A stretch of 64,000 nt of DNA from Enterococcus caccae ATCC BAA-1240. GTDB lineage: Bacteria; Bacillota; Bacilli; Lactobacillales; Enterococcaceae. Numbering within the stretch: position 1 is the first letter of the stretch; every line of letters begins with the position of its first letter. The notes under the pieces were generated by a model. That model made no database searches. It saw only the letters and a list, made by a program, of their open reading frames with translations, and was not told where the DNA came from. The stretch lies in the NCBI RefSeq assembly GCF_000407145.1, contig NZ_KE136472.1, positions 1,097,658-1,161,657 of the forward strand. The letters are read 5' to 3'. Positions 1 to 13,114 of the stretch are shown here, piece by piece. The position numbers and the translations under genes were made by a program.

Positions 1-364
1 TCGATCACAACCATTTTTTGACCTTTAAAAATACGGCCTTCGATTTGATTGCCTTTACCATGTTCTTTTGCTTTACTGCGAATGTAAACCATAGGTAAAT
101 CTAAAATATCTGCTACCCAAGCAGCATGCGCAATCCCAGCAGTTGCAGTTCCTGCAATCACTTGAACATCTGGATAGGCTTCTTTTATTTTGTCTGCTAG
201 TCCTTTGGCGATATCTTTACGAACAACAGGATAGCTCATTGTAATCCGATTATCGCAATAGATCGGGCTCTTGAGGCCGCTCGCCCACGTAAAAGGTTCA
301 GTTGGACTTAGAAATACTGCTTCAATTTCTAATAAATCTTTCGCAATCGCTTTAGCTAGTTCTG

Positions 365-368
<4 letters not shown>
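1..368 (-). CDS. pyrE: Orotate phosphoribosyltransferase, 3' end outside window
   Basis: PyrE joins orotate to PRPP to give OMP, the fifth step of UMP synthesis. Only about the first 122 residues are inside the window. The translation begins [17 protein letters not shown] and contains [16 protein letters not shown] and [20 protein letters not shown], both typical of PyrE. The ATG (reverse complement of 366-368) overlaps the TGA of pyrF in an ATGA, so translation is probably coupled. It is the last visible gene of the minus-strand pyr operon. The PRPP-binding loop near the C-terminus lies off the window, so intactness cannot be judged. Confidence 0.93.
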
Positions 369-2789
<2,421 letters not shown>

Positions 2790-2856
2790 TTATTTCGCTC
2801 CTTTACAACATGACGTTGAGAAAAAACAAGTGCCTTTTCCCAAAGCTTACTCAGTT

Positions 2857-5800
2857 TTAGATAGACTCCGTTGAAAATGCTCTTGATTCTAATACTTTTA
2901 AAATTGCTTCTGCTGTATCCAATGAAGTAAATAGTGGAACCCCATGTTCTACTGCTTCTCGACGAATCATAAATCCATCTTGATTTAGGTCAGAGCGATT
3001 TTTATCCATCGTATTCACAACAACTTGAGCCTCACCGCTGCGGATCAAGTCAAGGACCGTTTCTCCGCCTTGATTTATTTTGAGAACTGTTTTCACTCTC
3101 AAGCCATTTTTTGTTAAAAATTCAGCTGTCCCTTTTGTAGCAATCAAGCTATAGCCAATTTGATTAAAGCGTTTAGCTAGTAACAAAGCTTCTTCTTTCG
3201 TCTCATCTGCTATCGTGAATAGGACTGCTCCAAAACTTGGCAAGTGTAATCCTGATGCTTCAAAAGCTTTATATAAGGCTTTTTCCAAACTATAGTCTGA
3301 ACCCATCACTTCACCAGTCGATTTCATTTCAGGTCCTAAATATGTGTCCACCTTTTGAAGTTTAGTAAAAGAGAATACCGGCGCCTTGATGTGTACTTGC
3401 TGACTTTCAGGATACAAACCATCTTGATATCCTAAATCAGTTAGTTTCTCACCAAGAATTGCTTTAGTCGCTACCTGAGCCATTGGAATTCCTGTGATTT
3501 TACTTAAAAACGGTACTGTTCGACTTGCTCGAGGATTAACTTCTATCACGTAAACTTTCTCCTCATGGATTACAAATTGGATGTTCATCATGCCAACACA
3601 ATTCAAACCGATTGCAAGCTTTTTTGTATAATCAGCGATTGTCTGTTGAATCTCTTTTGATAATGTTTGTGGTGGATAAACAGCCATTGAATCACCAGAA
3701 TGAACTCCAGCACGTTCAATATGCTCCATGATGCCAGAAATCAAGACAGTTTGTCCATCACAAATTGCATCAACTTCACATTCTTTACCTAGTAAATAGC
3801 TATCCACTAATACTGGATGCTCTGGTGAAGCTTTTACTGCATTGCGCATATAGTCTTCCAAGTCCTTTTGATTTTCAACAATTTCCATTGCTCGTCCTCC
3901 AAGTACATAACTAGGACGAACTAAAACGGGATAACCGATCTTATTAGCGACTGTCACTGCTTCTTCGGCACTTGTTGCAGTATCTCCTGGCGGTTGAGGT
4001 ATATTTAATTCTTGTAATGCTTGTTCAAAAAGGTCTCGGTTTTCAGCTCTATCTAAGTCTTTGATTGATGTTCCTAGAATCTTAACGCCTTGTTTTACTA
4101 AAGGTTCCGCTAAGTTGATTGCTGTTTGACCGCCAAACTGAACGATGACGCCTGTAGGTTGTTCCAGTTCAATCACATTCATCACATCTTCTAACGTTAA
4201 TGGTTCAAAATAAAGTTTATCCGAAATCGAAAAGTCCGTTGAGACCGTTTCAGGATTACTATTCATAATGATTGCTTCAAAACCTGCTTCTTGAATTGCT
4301 TTTACGGAATGAACCGTCGCGTAGTCAAACTCCACACCTTGCCCGATTCTAATGGGACCTGAGCCCAGCACTAATACGGAAGGTTTCTCAGAACGGATAC
4401 TTTCGTTTTCAAATTCATAAGTACTGTAAAAGTACGGGGTTTGAGATTCAAATTCAGCTGCACAAGTATCAACCATTTTATAAACAGGGAGTATTTTTTG
4501 CTCGTGACGATACTCCGAAATTTCTTTTTCAGTCATCTTCCACAATTCAGCAATTTTTCTGTCAGTAAAACCATTTTGTTTAGCTTCTTTTAAAAGTTCG
4601 GAATCTCTAATATTTGCTTCTAATGCCGTTTCTAATTCAACAATATGAAGAAGTTTGTCTAGGAAGAATAAATCAATTTTCGTCAACTTAGCCAAATCTT
4701 CAATCGTAAACCCTCGTCTAATTGCTTCTGAAAGATAAAACAATCGATCGTCTTGAGCTTTTACGATTTTTTCAGTCAATAATTCGTCACTGACTTCTTG
4801 CATTTCTTTTAGCTCGTTGTGATACACTCCGATTTCAAGAGAACGTACAGCTTTCAACAATGATTCTTCAATATTGCGGCCTATCGCCATGACTTCCCCT
4901 GTTGCTTTCATTTGAGTGCCTAATCGCCGTTCGCCTTTTTCGAATTTATCAAAAGGCCAGCGAGGAATTTTTGCAACAACATAATCCAAAGCTGGTTCAA
5001 ACTCTGCATACGTTGTTTCTGTAACTGGGTTTTTCATTTCATCTAATGTTAGACCTACAGCAATTTTGGCAGCTAATTTGGCAATGGGATAGCCAGTTGC
5101 TTTGCTAGCTAAAGCAGATGAACGAGAAACGCGTGGATTAACCTCAATTACATAGTAGTTAAAACTATGTGGATCTAGCGCTAGTTGAACATTGCAGCCA
5201 CCTTCTATTTTTAGTGCTCTAATAATTTTAAGTGATGCATCACGAAGCATTTGATATTCGTGATCAGACAATGTTTGACTTGGAGCAAATACGATCGAGT
5301 CACCTGTATGGATTCCCACTGGATCGAAATTTTCCATGTTACACACAACAATTGCATTATCAGCAGAATCACGCATTACTTCATATTCGATTTCTTTGAA
5401 TCCAGCGATACTTTTTTCAATCAAACATTGGGTTACAGGAGATAGTTTCAGACCATTTTCAGCGATGATTCGTAACTCTACTTCATTGTCACACATTCCA
5501 CCTCCTGTACCACCTAAGGTAAAAGCAGGTCGTACAATGATTGGATAACCAATGGTATTGGCAAATTCTACCGCTTGTTCTACCGTATTGACGATTTCAC
5601 TTTCAGGAATCGGCTGATCTAACTCTTCCATTAGTTGTTTAAATAAGTCACGATCTTCTGCTTGATCGATTGCATCTAGTTTTGTTCCTAATAATTCGAC
5701 TTTTAACTCATCCAAAATACCAGAAGCAGCTAACTCCATTGCCATATTTAGTCCAGTCTGACCACCTAATGTTGGAAGTAATGCATCTGGGCGCTCTTTT

Positions 5801-6036
5801 CTTAAAATGCGAGAAACAAATTCCAGTGTAATCGGTTCGATGTAAACTTGGTCCGCGATTTCTTTATCCGTCATAATTGTTGCTGGATTTGAATTGACTA
5901 AGACCACTTCATACCCTTCTTCTCTTAAAGCAAGACAGGCCTGTGTACCGGCATAATCAAATTCTGCGGCTTGGCCAATAATGATTGGTCCAGAACCTAT
6001 TACCATGATTTTGTTTATATCTGTTCTTTTTGGCAT
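2857..6036 (-). CDS. carB: Carbamoyl-phosphate synthase, large subunit
   Basis: Makes carbamoyl phosphate from bicarbonate, ATP and ammonia supplied by CarA. The duplicated ATP-grasp architecture is visible: [20 protein letters not shown] near the start and [19 protein letters not shown] in the second half, with ATP-grasp motifs NVQLALDP and [20 protein letters not shown], then a C-terminal MGS-like domain. An upstream ATG at 6054 would add six residues. I choose 6036 because AAGGAG sits eight bases before it and [11 protein letters not shown] is the usual N-terminus. This start lies inside the end of carA (22-base overlap), so the two subunits are probably coupled. Length 1059 aa is normal. 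Confidence 0.97.
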   Translation of the reverse strand: MPKRTDINKIMVIGSGPIIIGQAAEFDYAGTQACLALREEGYEVVLVNSNPATIMTDKEIADQVYIEPITLEFVSRILRKERPDALLPTLGGQTGLNMAMELAASGILDELKVELLGTKLDAIDQAEDRDLFKQLMEELDQPIPESEIVNTVEQAVEFANTIGYPIIVRPAFTLGGTGGGMCDNEVELRIIAENGLKLSPVTQCLIEKSIAGFKEIEYEVMRDSADNAIVVCNMENFDPVGIHTGDSIVFAPSQTLSDHEYQMLRDASLKIIRALKIEGGCNVQLALDPHSFNYYVIEVNPRVSRSSALASKATGYPIAKLAAKIAVGLTLDEMKNPVTETTYAEFEPALDYVVAKIPRWPFDKFEKGERRLGTQMKATGEVMAIGRNIEESLLKAVRSLEIGVYHNELKEMQEVSDELLTEKIVKAQDDRLFYLSEAIRRGFTIEDLAKLTKIDLFFLDKLLHIVELETALEANIRDSELLKEAKQNGFTDRKIAELWKMTEKEISEYRHEQKILPVYKMVDTCAAEFESQTPYFYSTYEFENESIRSEKPSVLVLGSGPIRIGQGVEFDYATVHSVKAIQEAGFEAIIMNSNPETVSTDFSISDKLYFEPLTLEDVMNVIELEQPTGVIVQFGGQTAINLAEPLVKQGVKILGTSIKDLDRAENRDLFEQALQELNIPQPPGDTATSAEEAVTVANKIGYPVLVRPSYVLGGRAMEIVENQKDLEDYMRNAVKASPEHPVLVDSYLLGKECEVDAICDGQTVLISGIMEHIERAGVHSGDSMAVYPPQTLSKEIQQTIADYTKKLAIGLNCVGMMNIQFVIHEEKVYVIEVNPRASRTVPFLSKITGIPMAQVATKAILGEKLTDLGYQDGLYPESQQVHIKAPVFSFTKLQKVDTYLGPEMKSTGEVMGSDYSLEKALYKAFEASGLHLPSFGAVLFTIADETKEEALLLAKRFNQIGYSLIATKGTAEFLTKNGLRVKTVLKINQGGETVLDLIRSGEAQVVVNTMDKNRSDLNQDGFMIRREAVEHGVPLFTSLDTAEAILKVLESRAFSTESI

Positions 6037-7115
6037 TCGTCCTGCTCCTTCCATGCATCCATTAATTCCATAAATTCATCAAACAGATGAAGTCCATCGT
6101 GGGGACCTGGTGCTGCATCTGGGTGGTATTGAACTGTAAAAGCTGGGTATTGGCGATGTCTAACCCCTTCAACTGTCCCATCATTTACTTCTACGTGCGT
6201 CACGATTAGTTTTTCAGGATCAACGGTTGTGTCATCTACTGCATATCCATGATTTTGTGAGGTAAAATCGATTCGTCCAGTCGCAATTTCCCGAACAGGA
6301 TGATTTAATCCTCGATGTCCGAACTTCATTTTATAAGTATCTGCTCCATTCGCTAAAGCAAATAGTTGATGGCCTAAACAAATCCCAAAAATCGGTACTT
6401 TTCCTTGAATAGCTTGTATCATTTTAATTGCTTCTGGTACATCTTTAGGATCTCCAGGTCCATTTGTCAACATAACCCCATCTGGCGAGAGTTCTAAAAT
6501 CGTTTCAGCAGCTGTATTATAAGGTAAAACGGTCAAGTTACAGTGACGTTTTGATAATTCACGTAAAATACTATGTTTCAAACCGAAATCGACTACAACC
6601 ACATTACGACCAACCCCAGGACTTGGATAAGGTTTCGTTGTTGAAACTTGTGCTACTTGGTTTTTCGGTAAAACGGTCGCCTTAAGTTGATCGAATTCAT
6701 GTGTTAGATCATCGTCAATATCAACAAATCCTGCTTTCATTGTTCCAACTGAACGAAGTTTCCTTGTTAAGGCGCGTGTATCTATTCCTGAAATACCCGG
6801 AATTCCTTTTCTTTTCAAAAATTCGTCAAGCGTCATTTGTGCCCGCCAATTTGAAGCAAGTCGAGCGTGTTCTTTGACGACTACACCTTTACAAGTTGGG
6901 GAAATTGATTCATAATCATCGCGATTGACACCATAATTACCAACCATTGGATAGGTAAATGTAATAATTTGACCATTGAAACTTTGGTCAGTGATCGTTT
7001 CTTGGTAGCCTGTCATACTTGTTGTAAATACAATTTCTCCAACAACATTAACTTCTGCACCAAACGCTTTTCCTTCAAAAACGGTTCCGTCTTCTAGTAT
7101 CAATAGTCGCTTCAA
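6015..7115 (-). CDS. carA: Carbamoyl-phosphate synthase, small (glutaminase) subunit
   Basis: Class I glutamine amidotransferase that feeds ammonia to CarB. The 366-residue protein has the N-terminal CPSase small domain ([19 protein letters not shown]) and the C-terminal GATase with the nucleophile elbow [13 protein letters not shown]. The His-Glu part of the triad is represented by [13 protein letters not shown]. It begins two bases after the end of pyrC and overlaps carB. No separate promoter is visible, so it depends on the pyr operon transcript; no arginine-type control is evident here. Confidence 0.97.
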   Translation of the reverse strand: MKRLLILEDGTVFEGKAFGAEVNVVGEIVFTTSMTGYQETITDQSFNGQIITFTYPMVGNYGVNRDDYESISPTCKGVVVKEHARLASNWRAQMTLDEFLKRKGIPGISGIDTRALTRKLRSVGTMKAGFVDIDDDLTHEFDQLKATVLPKNQVAQVSTTKPYPSPGVGRNVVVVDFGLKHSILRELSKRHCNLTVLPYNTAAETILELSPDGVMLTNGPGDPKDVPEAIKMIQAIQGKVPIFGICLGHQLFALANGADTYKMKFGHRGLNHPVREIATGRIDFTSQNHGYAVDDTTVDPEKLIVTHVEVNDGTVEGVRHRQYPAFTVQYHPDAAPGPHDGLHLFDEFMELMDAWKEQDECQKEQI

Positions 7116-7117
7116 AT

Positions 7118-8410
7118 TTATGCATCTCCCTTAGACCAAGCTGATTGCCCATCAACAAAGGTCATTAATGTATTCCCTTTAACTTTCCAGCCAACAAATG
7201 GTGTATTGATCCCCATCGACTCAAAATCTTTGTCATCAATCGTTTCTTCTAACTCTAAATCGAAAACTGCGAGATCAGCAGGAGCACCAATCGTAAGTGT
7301 TCCAGCATCTAGTCCAAAAATCTCAGCTGGTTTTGTTGCCATCCAGTTGATTACTTGTTCTAATGTGAATTTTCCTGTTTCCACAAAATTTGTATAAATC
7401 AATTGGAAAGCTGTCTCACTACCGACAATTCCGAATGGCGCTTTTAAGAAAGTTTGATTTTTTTCTTCTAAACCATGAGGGGCATGATCTGTTGCGATGC
7501 AGTCGATTGTGCCATCCAATAAACCTTCGATCAAAGCATCACGATCAGATGTTGCTCTGAGCGGTGGATTCATTTTCCAAAAGCCATTATCCTCCGGAAT
7601 ATCTTCATCAATCAAAATCAAGTGATGCGGTGCTACTTCTGCCGTTACATGTATTCCTGCTCGTTTAGCATCACGAATCACACGAACACTTTCTTTTGTT
7701 GAAACGTGACAAACATGATAGTGAACACCTGTTTCGCCCGCTAACACAACATCTCGAGCGATTTGTGACGCTTCTGTCGAACTTAAAATCCCCGGTAGTC
7801 CTAATTTTTTAGAAATTTCTCCTTCATGCATAACTCCGTCAAAAAGTAATGACTCATCTTCTGTATGAGCCACGATCGCCATGCCGAGCGAAGCGGCTTC
7901 TTTCATAGCAAGGTACATTGTTCCAGCCGTTTGTACTCCTACACCGTCGTTTGTGAATGCGAAAGCACCAACTTCTTTTAGCGCTTTCTGATCTGTTAAC
8001 GTTTCGCTGCGCAACTTTTCTGTAATCGGTGCATATTGTAGTACTTTTACAACAGCATTTTTTTCAATGATTTCATAAACTTCTTTTAATTTCTCTGCAG
8101 TATCTGGAACTGGATTTAAGTTAGGCATAGCACAAACGGTAGTATAGCCGCCTCTAGCCGCTGATTTGCTACCTGTTTCAATTGTTTCTTTATACGTAAA
8201 TCCTGGTTCTCTTAGATGAACATGGACATCCACTAATCCAGGAGTGATCAGCTGTCCTTTAGCATCATAGACTTTTTCAAATGTACTTTCATCAAATGTT
8301 TCACCAATTGCTCTGATCTTACCATCTTCAAGCCAAATTTCTGCTGGAATTAACTGATTGTCTTTTTTTATGATTTTCCCATTTTTGATAAGTGTTTTCA
8401 TGTTGTTCAC
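7118..8410 (-). CDS. pyrC: Dihydroorotase (type I)
   Basis: Cyclises carbamoyl aspartate to dihydroorotate. Zinc-ligand motif [15 protein letters not shown], substrate motif YAPITE, later metal-binding VAHTEDE and CHVSTKESV, and the catalytic [10 protein letters not shown] are all present, in a 430-residue amidohydrolase. The frame opens with GTG at 8410, five bases after a GGAAAGG ribosome binding site and directly after the pyrB stop codon. An ATG three codons later (8401) is a possible alternative start giving 427 residues. Both fit the family. Confidence 0.96.
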   Translation of the reverse strand: MNNMKTLIKNGKIIKKDNQLIPAEIWLEDGKIRAIGETFDESTFEKVYDAKGQLITPGLVDVHVHLREPGFTYKETIETGSKSAARGGYTTVCAMPNLNPVPDTAEKLKEVYEIIEKNAVVKVLQYAPITEKLRSETLTDQKALKEVGAFAFTNDGVGVQTAGTMYLAMKEAASLGMAIVAHTEDESLLFDGVMHEGEISKKLGLPGILSSTEASQIARDVVLAGETGVHYHVCHVSTKESVRVIRDAKRAGIHVTAEVAPHHLILIDEDIPEDNGFWKMNPPLRATSDRDALIEGLLDGTIDCIATDHAPHGLEEKNQTFLKAPFGIVGSETAFQLIYTNFVETGKFTLEQVINWMATKPAEIFGLDAGTLTIGAPADLAVFDLELEETIDDKDFESMGINTPFVGWKVKGNTLMTFVDGQSAWSKGDA

Positions 8411-9337
8411 CTATGCCTTTCCATGTAATACTGCTTCTAAAATTGCCATTCTCATATAAACACCGTTACTCATCTGCTGGATGATTCTTGATTGGATTCC
8501 TTCTACTAGAGAATCCGCCAGTTCAACATCACGATTGACAGGGGCTGGATGCATAATAACTGCATGTTTTTGGAGTCGTTTAGCCCGTTCAACGGTTAAA
8601 CCATACTCTTGATGGTACTCTTCTTTTGAAAAGATTTCTGATCCGTCATGGCGTTCATGTTGCACTCTAAGTAACATCATAACATCTACCGTTTCAACCA
8701 CTTCATCTAGAGGCATATAATGTCCATACGCTTCAAATTGCTTATCGTACCACTCTTCCGGTCCTGAGAAAAAGATCGTTGCACCTAGGCGTTTCAGCAT
8801 TTGCATATTTGATTTTGCCACCCTAGAATGAGTGATGTCTCCCACAATCGCAATTTTTAATCCTTCAAAGTATTTAAACTCCTCGTAAATTGTCATCAAG
8901 TCTAGTAGACATTGGGTAGGATGCTGACCACTGCCATCTCCACCGTTAATGATTGAACACTGGATTGTTTTGCTTTGGATCAGTTCATCATAATAATTTT
9001 CTTCTCCATGACGAATGACTGCCACATCTACTCCGATCGCTGACATTGTCAGCACCGTATCATACAATGTTTCGCCTTTTTTCACCGAGCTCATACTTTC
9101 TTCAAATTCGATCACTTCGATCCCTAATTTTTTTTCAGCAACATCAAAGCTTTTATGCGTTCGTGTGCTATTTTCAAAGAACAAATTTGTCGCAAAGTAT
9201 TGTTTTTTCTCAGGTTGCCAAGTTCCTCCCTGTTTGAACTCCTGTGCACGATGGATCAAGCCCATAACTTCTTGATCACTTAGTGCTTCTACGGTTAAAA
9301 GATGTTTTAAACTGATACGTTCAGATGTGATGATCAT
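8411..9337 (-). CDS. pyrB: Aspartate carbamoyltransferase, catalytic subunit
   Basis: Condenses carbamoyl phosphate with aspartate. The 308-residue product has the carbamoyl-phosphate motif [19 protein letters not shown] and the aspartate-side motif [11 protein letters not shown]. No regulatory pyrI gene follows, which is usual in Gram-positives. Its ATG has the strong ribosome binding site TAAGGAGG. A 160-base gap separates it from pyrP; that gap contains a structured element described separately (9432-9491), suggesting an internal regulatory point within the operon. Confidence 0.97.
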   Translation of the reverse strand: MIITSERISLKHLLTVEALSDQEVMGLIHRAQEFKQGGTWQPEKKQYFATNLFFENSTRTHKSFDVAEKKLGIEVIEFEESMSSVKKGETLYDTVLTMSAIGVDVAVIRHGEENYYDELIQSKTIQCSIINGGDGSGQHPTQCLLDLMTIYEEFKYFEGLKIAIVGDITHSRVAKSNMQMLKRLGATIFFSGPEEWYDKQFEAYGHYMPLDEVVETVDVMMLLRVQHERHDGSEIFSKEEYHQEYGLTVERAKRLQKHAVIMHPAPVNRDVELADSLVEGIQSRIIQQMSNGVYMRMAILEAVLHGKA

Positions 9338-9431
9338 TCGTTTTCCTCCTTAGTTTGAAAGCTGAAAGTGCACACTTAGTCTTGACTAGAAATGAGAAAA
9401 TCTATTTGTAACGTTCTTTGTCACAGGGATA

Positions 9432-9491
9432 TTTTATCTTTTTTCCGAAAGACTAACTCTTGAAGCTAGATAACAATCGTAACAACGTTCT
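9432..9491 (-). promoter_or_regulatory. Conserved 60-nt leader element, copy 1 (upstream of pyrB)
   Basis: In the transcribed sense this 60-base block starts AGAACGTTGTTAC and ends CTTTCGGAAAAAAGATAAAA. An ungapped relative lies at 36277-36336 before trpX, with 44 of 60 positions identical, the first nine and last twenty identical. It contains two possible hairpins, CTAGCT-loop-AGTTAG and CTTT-CGGAAA-AAAG. The end of pyrP (GACTAACTAGATAA) can also pair with TTATCTAG...AGTTAGTC in the gap. I see no PyrR-loop consensus here. Function unknown; a cis-acting RNA is an inference. Confidence 0.55.
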
Positions 9492-9497
9492 GTTTAT

Positions 9498-10784
9498 CTA
9501 GTTAGTCTTTTCTTCACTACGTGCTGTTTCAGGTAAAATCAAGTTTAGAATAATTCCTAAGACCGTTGCGAGTGCCATTGATGATAATTCAAAGGTATCA
9601 AGTTTAAAGACTAAACCACCTATACCGACGACTAAGATCACAGAAGCAATCAACAAATTCTTTTTCTTATCAAAGTTGATTTGATTATCAATTAGTATTT
9701 TCAAACCGCTTGCTGCAATAACTCCGAATAAGACAAAGCTGATACCTGAAATAACTGGACCTGGGATACTCAAAATGACTGCACTTAATTTTCCTACAAA
9801 TCCAAGTCCCACTGCGAATACTGCAGCACCTGCGATAACAAATACACTGTGCACCCGTGTAATGGCTAAAACTCCGATATTCTCACCATAACTTGTGACA
9901 GGAGGTCCACCGACTAAACCTGCTACGATTTGCGCAGCACCATCACCCATCAATGTTTTGGATAAACCTGGGACTTGGAAGAAGTTTCGTTTTGTTAATT
10001 TATTTAATACCATTAAGTGACCGATATGTTCTGTCATTGTTACAAATGCGATTGGCGCCATTGTTGTAATTGCATTTAAATGTAGTTTTGGTTGATATTG
10101 AACAAAAGGTATTTCAAAGTTTGGCATAGCAAACCAAGCTGCATTTTTAATTGGTTCAACATCTACGATCCCAAACAACAAAGCAATTAGATATCCACTC
10201 ACGATTCCTAGTAAGATAGGTATCAATCCTAGAAACCCTTTGAAAAACATATTGTAAAAGATCGTCAAGCCAAGTGTAATCAAAGCAACTGCGATGAATT
10301 TAAAATCATACTCTCCCTTGTTAAACATAGCATTGTTTGCAGCGTTAGATGCAAGTCCTAATCCAATGACCATCACAACTGGTCCTACTACGATCGGTGG
10401 TAAAATTTTATCCAACCAAGCCGAGCCGATTTTACTAATGATAATGGAAACGATTAGGTAAACTAACCCTGTTGTGATTGCACCTTGAGCTATTGCTGGG
10501 TAGCCATCGCTTTTCATTAACATCTGCATAGCTGCTATAAAGGCAAAACTACTTCCGAGATATGCTGGAATCTTCCCTTTCGTTACAAACAAATAGACGA
10601 TTGTTCCAAGTCCTGAACTGACTAAGGCAATTCCTGGATCGATTCCTACTAAAATCGGAACTAAGACTGTTGCACCAAACATTGTGAATAAATGCTGTAA
10701 ACTTAAACCGACCCAGTGCGTTACCTTTGGTCTATCGTGAATATCTAACACTGCTTCTTCATTGCGAAAATTTTTTTCTGTCAT
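9498..10784 (-). CDS. pyrP: Uracil permease (NCS2 family)
   Basis: Membrane symporter that brings uracil into the cell for salvage. The 428-residue product is strongly hydrophobic, with about 12-14 predicted membrane segments, and carries the NCS2 nucleobase motifs HLFTMFGATVLVP near the N-terminus and GDGAAQIVAGLVGGPPVTSYGENIGV in the middle (here given by its 273-300 region; key residues GG-PP-TSYGEN). It sits between pyrR and pyrB, the usual place of pyrP in Firmicute pyr operons. The stop codon is part of a potential hairpin with the downstream gap. Confidence 0.95.
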   Translation of the reverse strand: MTEKNFRNEEAVLDIHDRPKVTHWVGLSLQHLFTMFGATVLVPILVGIDPGIALVSSGLGTIVYLFVTKGKIPAYLGSSFAFIAAMQMLMKSDGYPAIAQGAITTGLVYLIVSIIISKIGSAWLDKILPPIVVGPVVMVIGLGLASNAANNAMFNKGEYDFKFIAVALITLGLTIFYNMFFKGFLGLIPILLGIVSGYLIALLFGIVDVEPIKNAAWFAMPNFEIPFVQYQPKLHLNAITTMAPIAFVTMTEHIGHLMVLNKLTKRNFFQVPGLSKTLMGDGAAQIVAGLVGGPPVTSYGENIGVLAITRVHSVFVIAGAAVFAVGLGFVGKLSAVILSIPGPVISGISFVLFGVIAASGLKILIDNQINFDKKKNLLIASVILVVGIGGLVFKLDTFELSSMALATVLGIILNLILPETARSEEKTN

Positions 10785-10817
10785 CTCAACCTACCCTATC
10801 TTTACTATTGTATTTGT

Positions 10818-11387
<570 letters not shown>

Positions 11388-11545
11388 CTAAAAATGTCAT
11401 TCGAATGATGCCTTATGAGCTTCCTGTTTCAGTGTAAAGGCGTTACACTTGCTCTTTTTCATGTGTGTTAGTACTTGTTTTTCCTGATTTTAAGTAGTTG
11501 GGACTTTTGATGGTTCACTAGTGTGATAGCTTCGCTACAAACAAA

Positions 11546-11577
11546 AATCCTCCCACCCGTGTTCGGATAGGAGGATT
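11546..11577 (-). terminator. pyrR leader: Attenuator terminator of the pyr leader
   Basis: An eight-base perfect stem (AATCCTCC / GGAGGATT) with an inner CCG/CGG pairing, followed in the minus-strand transcript by a T-run. It lies about 170 bases before the pyrR start and downstream of a PyrR-binding loop, the layout of a PyrR-controlled attenuator. Confidence 0.85.
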
Positions 11578-11661
11578 GAATTTATCTATACAAAGATACC
11601 ATTCAGTTCACACAGATTTTTTCTAAGCGCACTTAGATATTGTTCTGCATGTTTCCTTCTT

Positions 11662-11675
11662 AGCCTCACGGGACT
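11662..11675 (-). promoter_or_regulatory. pyrR leader: PyrR-binding loop in pyr leader RNA
   Basis: The transcript reads AGTCCCGTGAGGCT, an exact fit to the known PyrR anti-antiterminator consensus ARUCCNGNGAGGYU. Position between the promoter and the leader terminator supports UMP-dependent attenuation of the whole operon. Confidence 0.88.
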
Positions 11676-11714
11676 ACTCTTAAAGGATTACTTATTAAAT
11701 TTTCTTTCTAAAAC

Positions 11715-11743
11715 AGTGTACCTTTTCTTTTGAAATAAATCAA
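11715..11743 (-). promoter_or_regulatory. Promoter of the pyr operon
   Basis: On the minus strand TTGATT (11738-11743) is followed after 17 bases by TACACT (11715-11720), a good sigma-A promoter. The -35 box overlaps the stop codon of rluD, so the pyr operon starts directly at the end of the upstream gene. Confidence 0.75.
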
Positions 11744-12654
11744 TTATTATTTCTTAATTGGTCTAAAGTTTTTTCAAAAAGATCAGGTAAAGGGGCTTCA
11801 AAGACCATCATTTGGCCAGTTGTAGGATGTTTGAAACCTAGAACTTCGGCGTGCAAAAATTGACCATTCCCTTTTAACGTTTTTCTCGGACCATATAGTG
11901 GATCACCAGCAACTGGAAATCCGATATACTTCATGTGTACACGAATTTGGTGTGTACGTCCTGTTTCCAACTGCAACTGAACTAGCGTATAACCGTCAAA
12001 ACGTTCTAAGACTTCAAAGTGAGTCACTGCAGGCTTACCGCCTTCTATTACTGCTTGCATTTTTCGGTCATTTTTTGAACGGCCGATCGGTGCATTTATC
12101 TCGCCTTTATCATGTGCTATTTCACCATGAACTAAAGCGATGTATTTCCTAAGCGAGGTTTTATCTTTTAATTGTTCCGCTAAAGCAACGTGGGCTTTAT
12201 CATTTTTAGCAACCATTAATAATCCTGAGGTATCTTTATCAATTCGATGAACAATTCCCGGACGAATGATTCCATTAATCGATGACAAGTCTTTTATATG
12301 ATACAATAACGCATTAACTAATGTACCATGCTGATGTCCAGCGGATGGATGAACAACCATGCCTTGCGGTTTATTGACCACTAAAACATCGTCATCCTCA
12401 TAAACAATTTCAATCGGAATATCTTCTGCTATAACGTTAAGTTCCTCTGGTTCAGGTACATTGATACTAATTTCATCATGTTCTTTCACCTTATAATTTG
12501 AACGAGTCACTTCACCATTGACAATTATATTTTGGTCTTTTAACCATTGCTGGATTTGCGAACGAGAATGATTTTTCAGTACATCGCTTAATACCTTATC
12601 GATCCGCCCTTTTTCTTGTTTTATTTTCACATTAATTTGTTCCATTTTTCCCAT
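11740..12654 (-). CDS. rluD: 23S rRNA pseudouridine synthase, RluA/RluD family
   Basis: Converts uridines to pseudouridine in large-subunit rRNA. The product of about 300 residues has an N-terminal S4 RNA-binding domain (KGRIDKVLSDVLKNHSRSQIQQWL) and the catalytic-domain motif GIVHRIDKDTSGLLMVAKN, whose Asp is the nucleophile of the family, plus QLETGRTHQIRVHMKYIGFP. It overlaps the end of lspA, a common Firmicute pairing. The ATG at 12654 or the one at 12645 (MEQINVK) could be the start. RluD-versus-other-RluA paralogue identity is not certain from sequence alone. Confidence 0.92.
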   Translation of the reverse strand: MGKMEQINVKIKQEKGRIDKVLSDVLKNHSRSQIQQWLKDQNIIVNGEVTRSNYKVKEHDEISINVPEPEELNVIAEDIPIEIVYEDDDVLVVNKPQGMVVHPSAGHQHGTLVNALLYHIKDLSSINGIIRPGIVHRIDKDTSGLLMVAKNDKAHVALAEQLKDKTSLRKYIALVHGEIAHDKGEINAPIGRSKNDRKMQAVIEGGKPAVTHFEVLERFDGYTLVQLQLETGRTHQIRVHMKYIGFPVAGDPLYGPRKTLKGNGQFLHAEVLGFKHPTTGQMMVFEAPLPDLFEKTLDQLRNNN

Positions 12655-13108
12655 CCTTCGCTGCTTTTTCGTCTAAAACTAAATAAATAAAAATACATAT
12701 TACGCCAATCACTAGCGCTGAGTCAGCAACATTGAATATAGGAAAGCGAATAAATTCTGTTTGGAACATATCAACAACATACCCTAGACGAATTCGATCA
12801 ATAAAATTTCCGACTGCTCCCGCTAGAACTAAACTCAAACCGACTGTGAACCACTTACTTCCATTGATATTTTTAACTAAAATATAGAGAACTACAGCAA
12901 CTACGATTACAGTCACAATATAAAAGAACCACATTTTTCCTTCTAAAAGGCTCCATGCAGCCCCAGTATTACGCAAATTGGTAAATGACAAAAATCCGGG
13001 AATAAACTCCTTTGTTTCGCCTAGTTGAATATTGGTTACTGTTAAATATTTCACCCACTGATCTATTCCAATCAGAATTGCACTGATAATAAGATAAACT
13101 GCTAACAA
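12632..13108 (-). CDS. lspA: Lipoprotein signal peptidase (signal peptidase II)
   Basis: Membrane aspartyl protease that removes signal peptides from lipid-modified prolipoproteins. The 158-residue product has four hydrophobic segments and the two catalytic Asp motifs, GAVGNFIDRIRLGYVVD and FNVADSALVIG, as well as the early IGIDQWVK. Length is normal. It follows the CBS-domain gene by six bases and overlaps rluD by 23 bases, so the three are probably cotranscribed. The substrate-binding lipoprotein at 57 kb is one likely client. Confidence 0.96.
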   Translation of the reverse strand: MLAVYLIISAILIGIDQWVKYLTVTNIQLGETKEFIPGFLSFTNLRNTGAAWSLLEGKMWFFYIVTVIVVAVVLYILVKNINGSKWFTVGLSLVLAGAVGNFIDRIRLGYVVDMFQTEFIRFPIFNVADSALVIGVICIFIYLVLDEKAAKDGKNGTN

Positions 13109-13114
13109 CGGCTT

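Noticed and set aside
9338-9497. Second PyrR-binding site in the pyrP-pyrB gap
   Set aside because: The nearest sequence, TATCCCTGTGACA, misses several invariant positions of ARUCCNGNGAGGYU.
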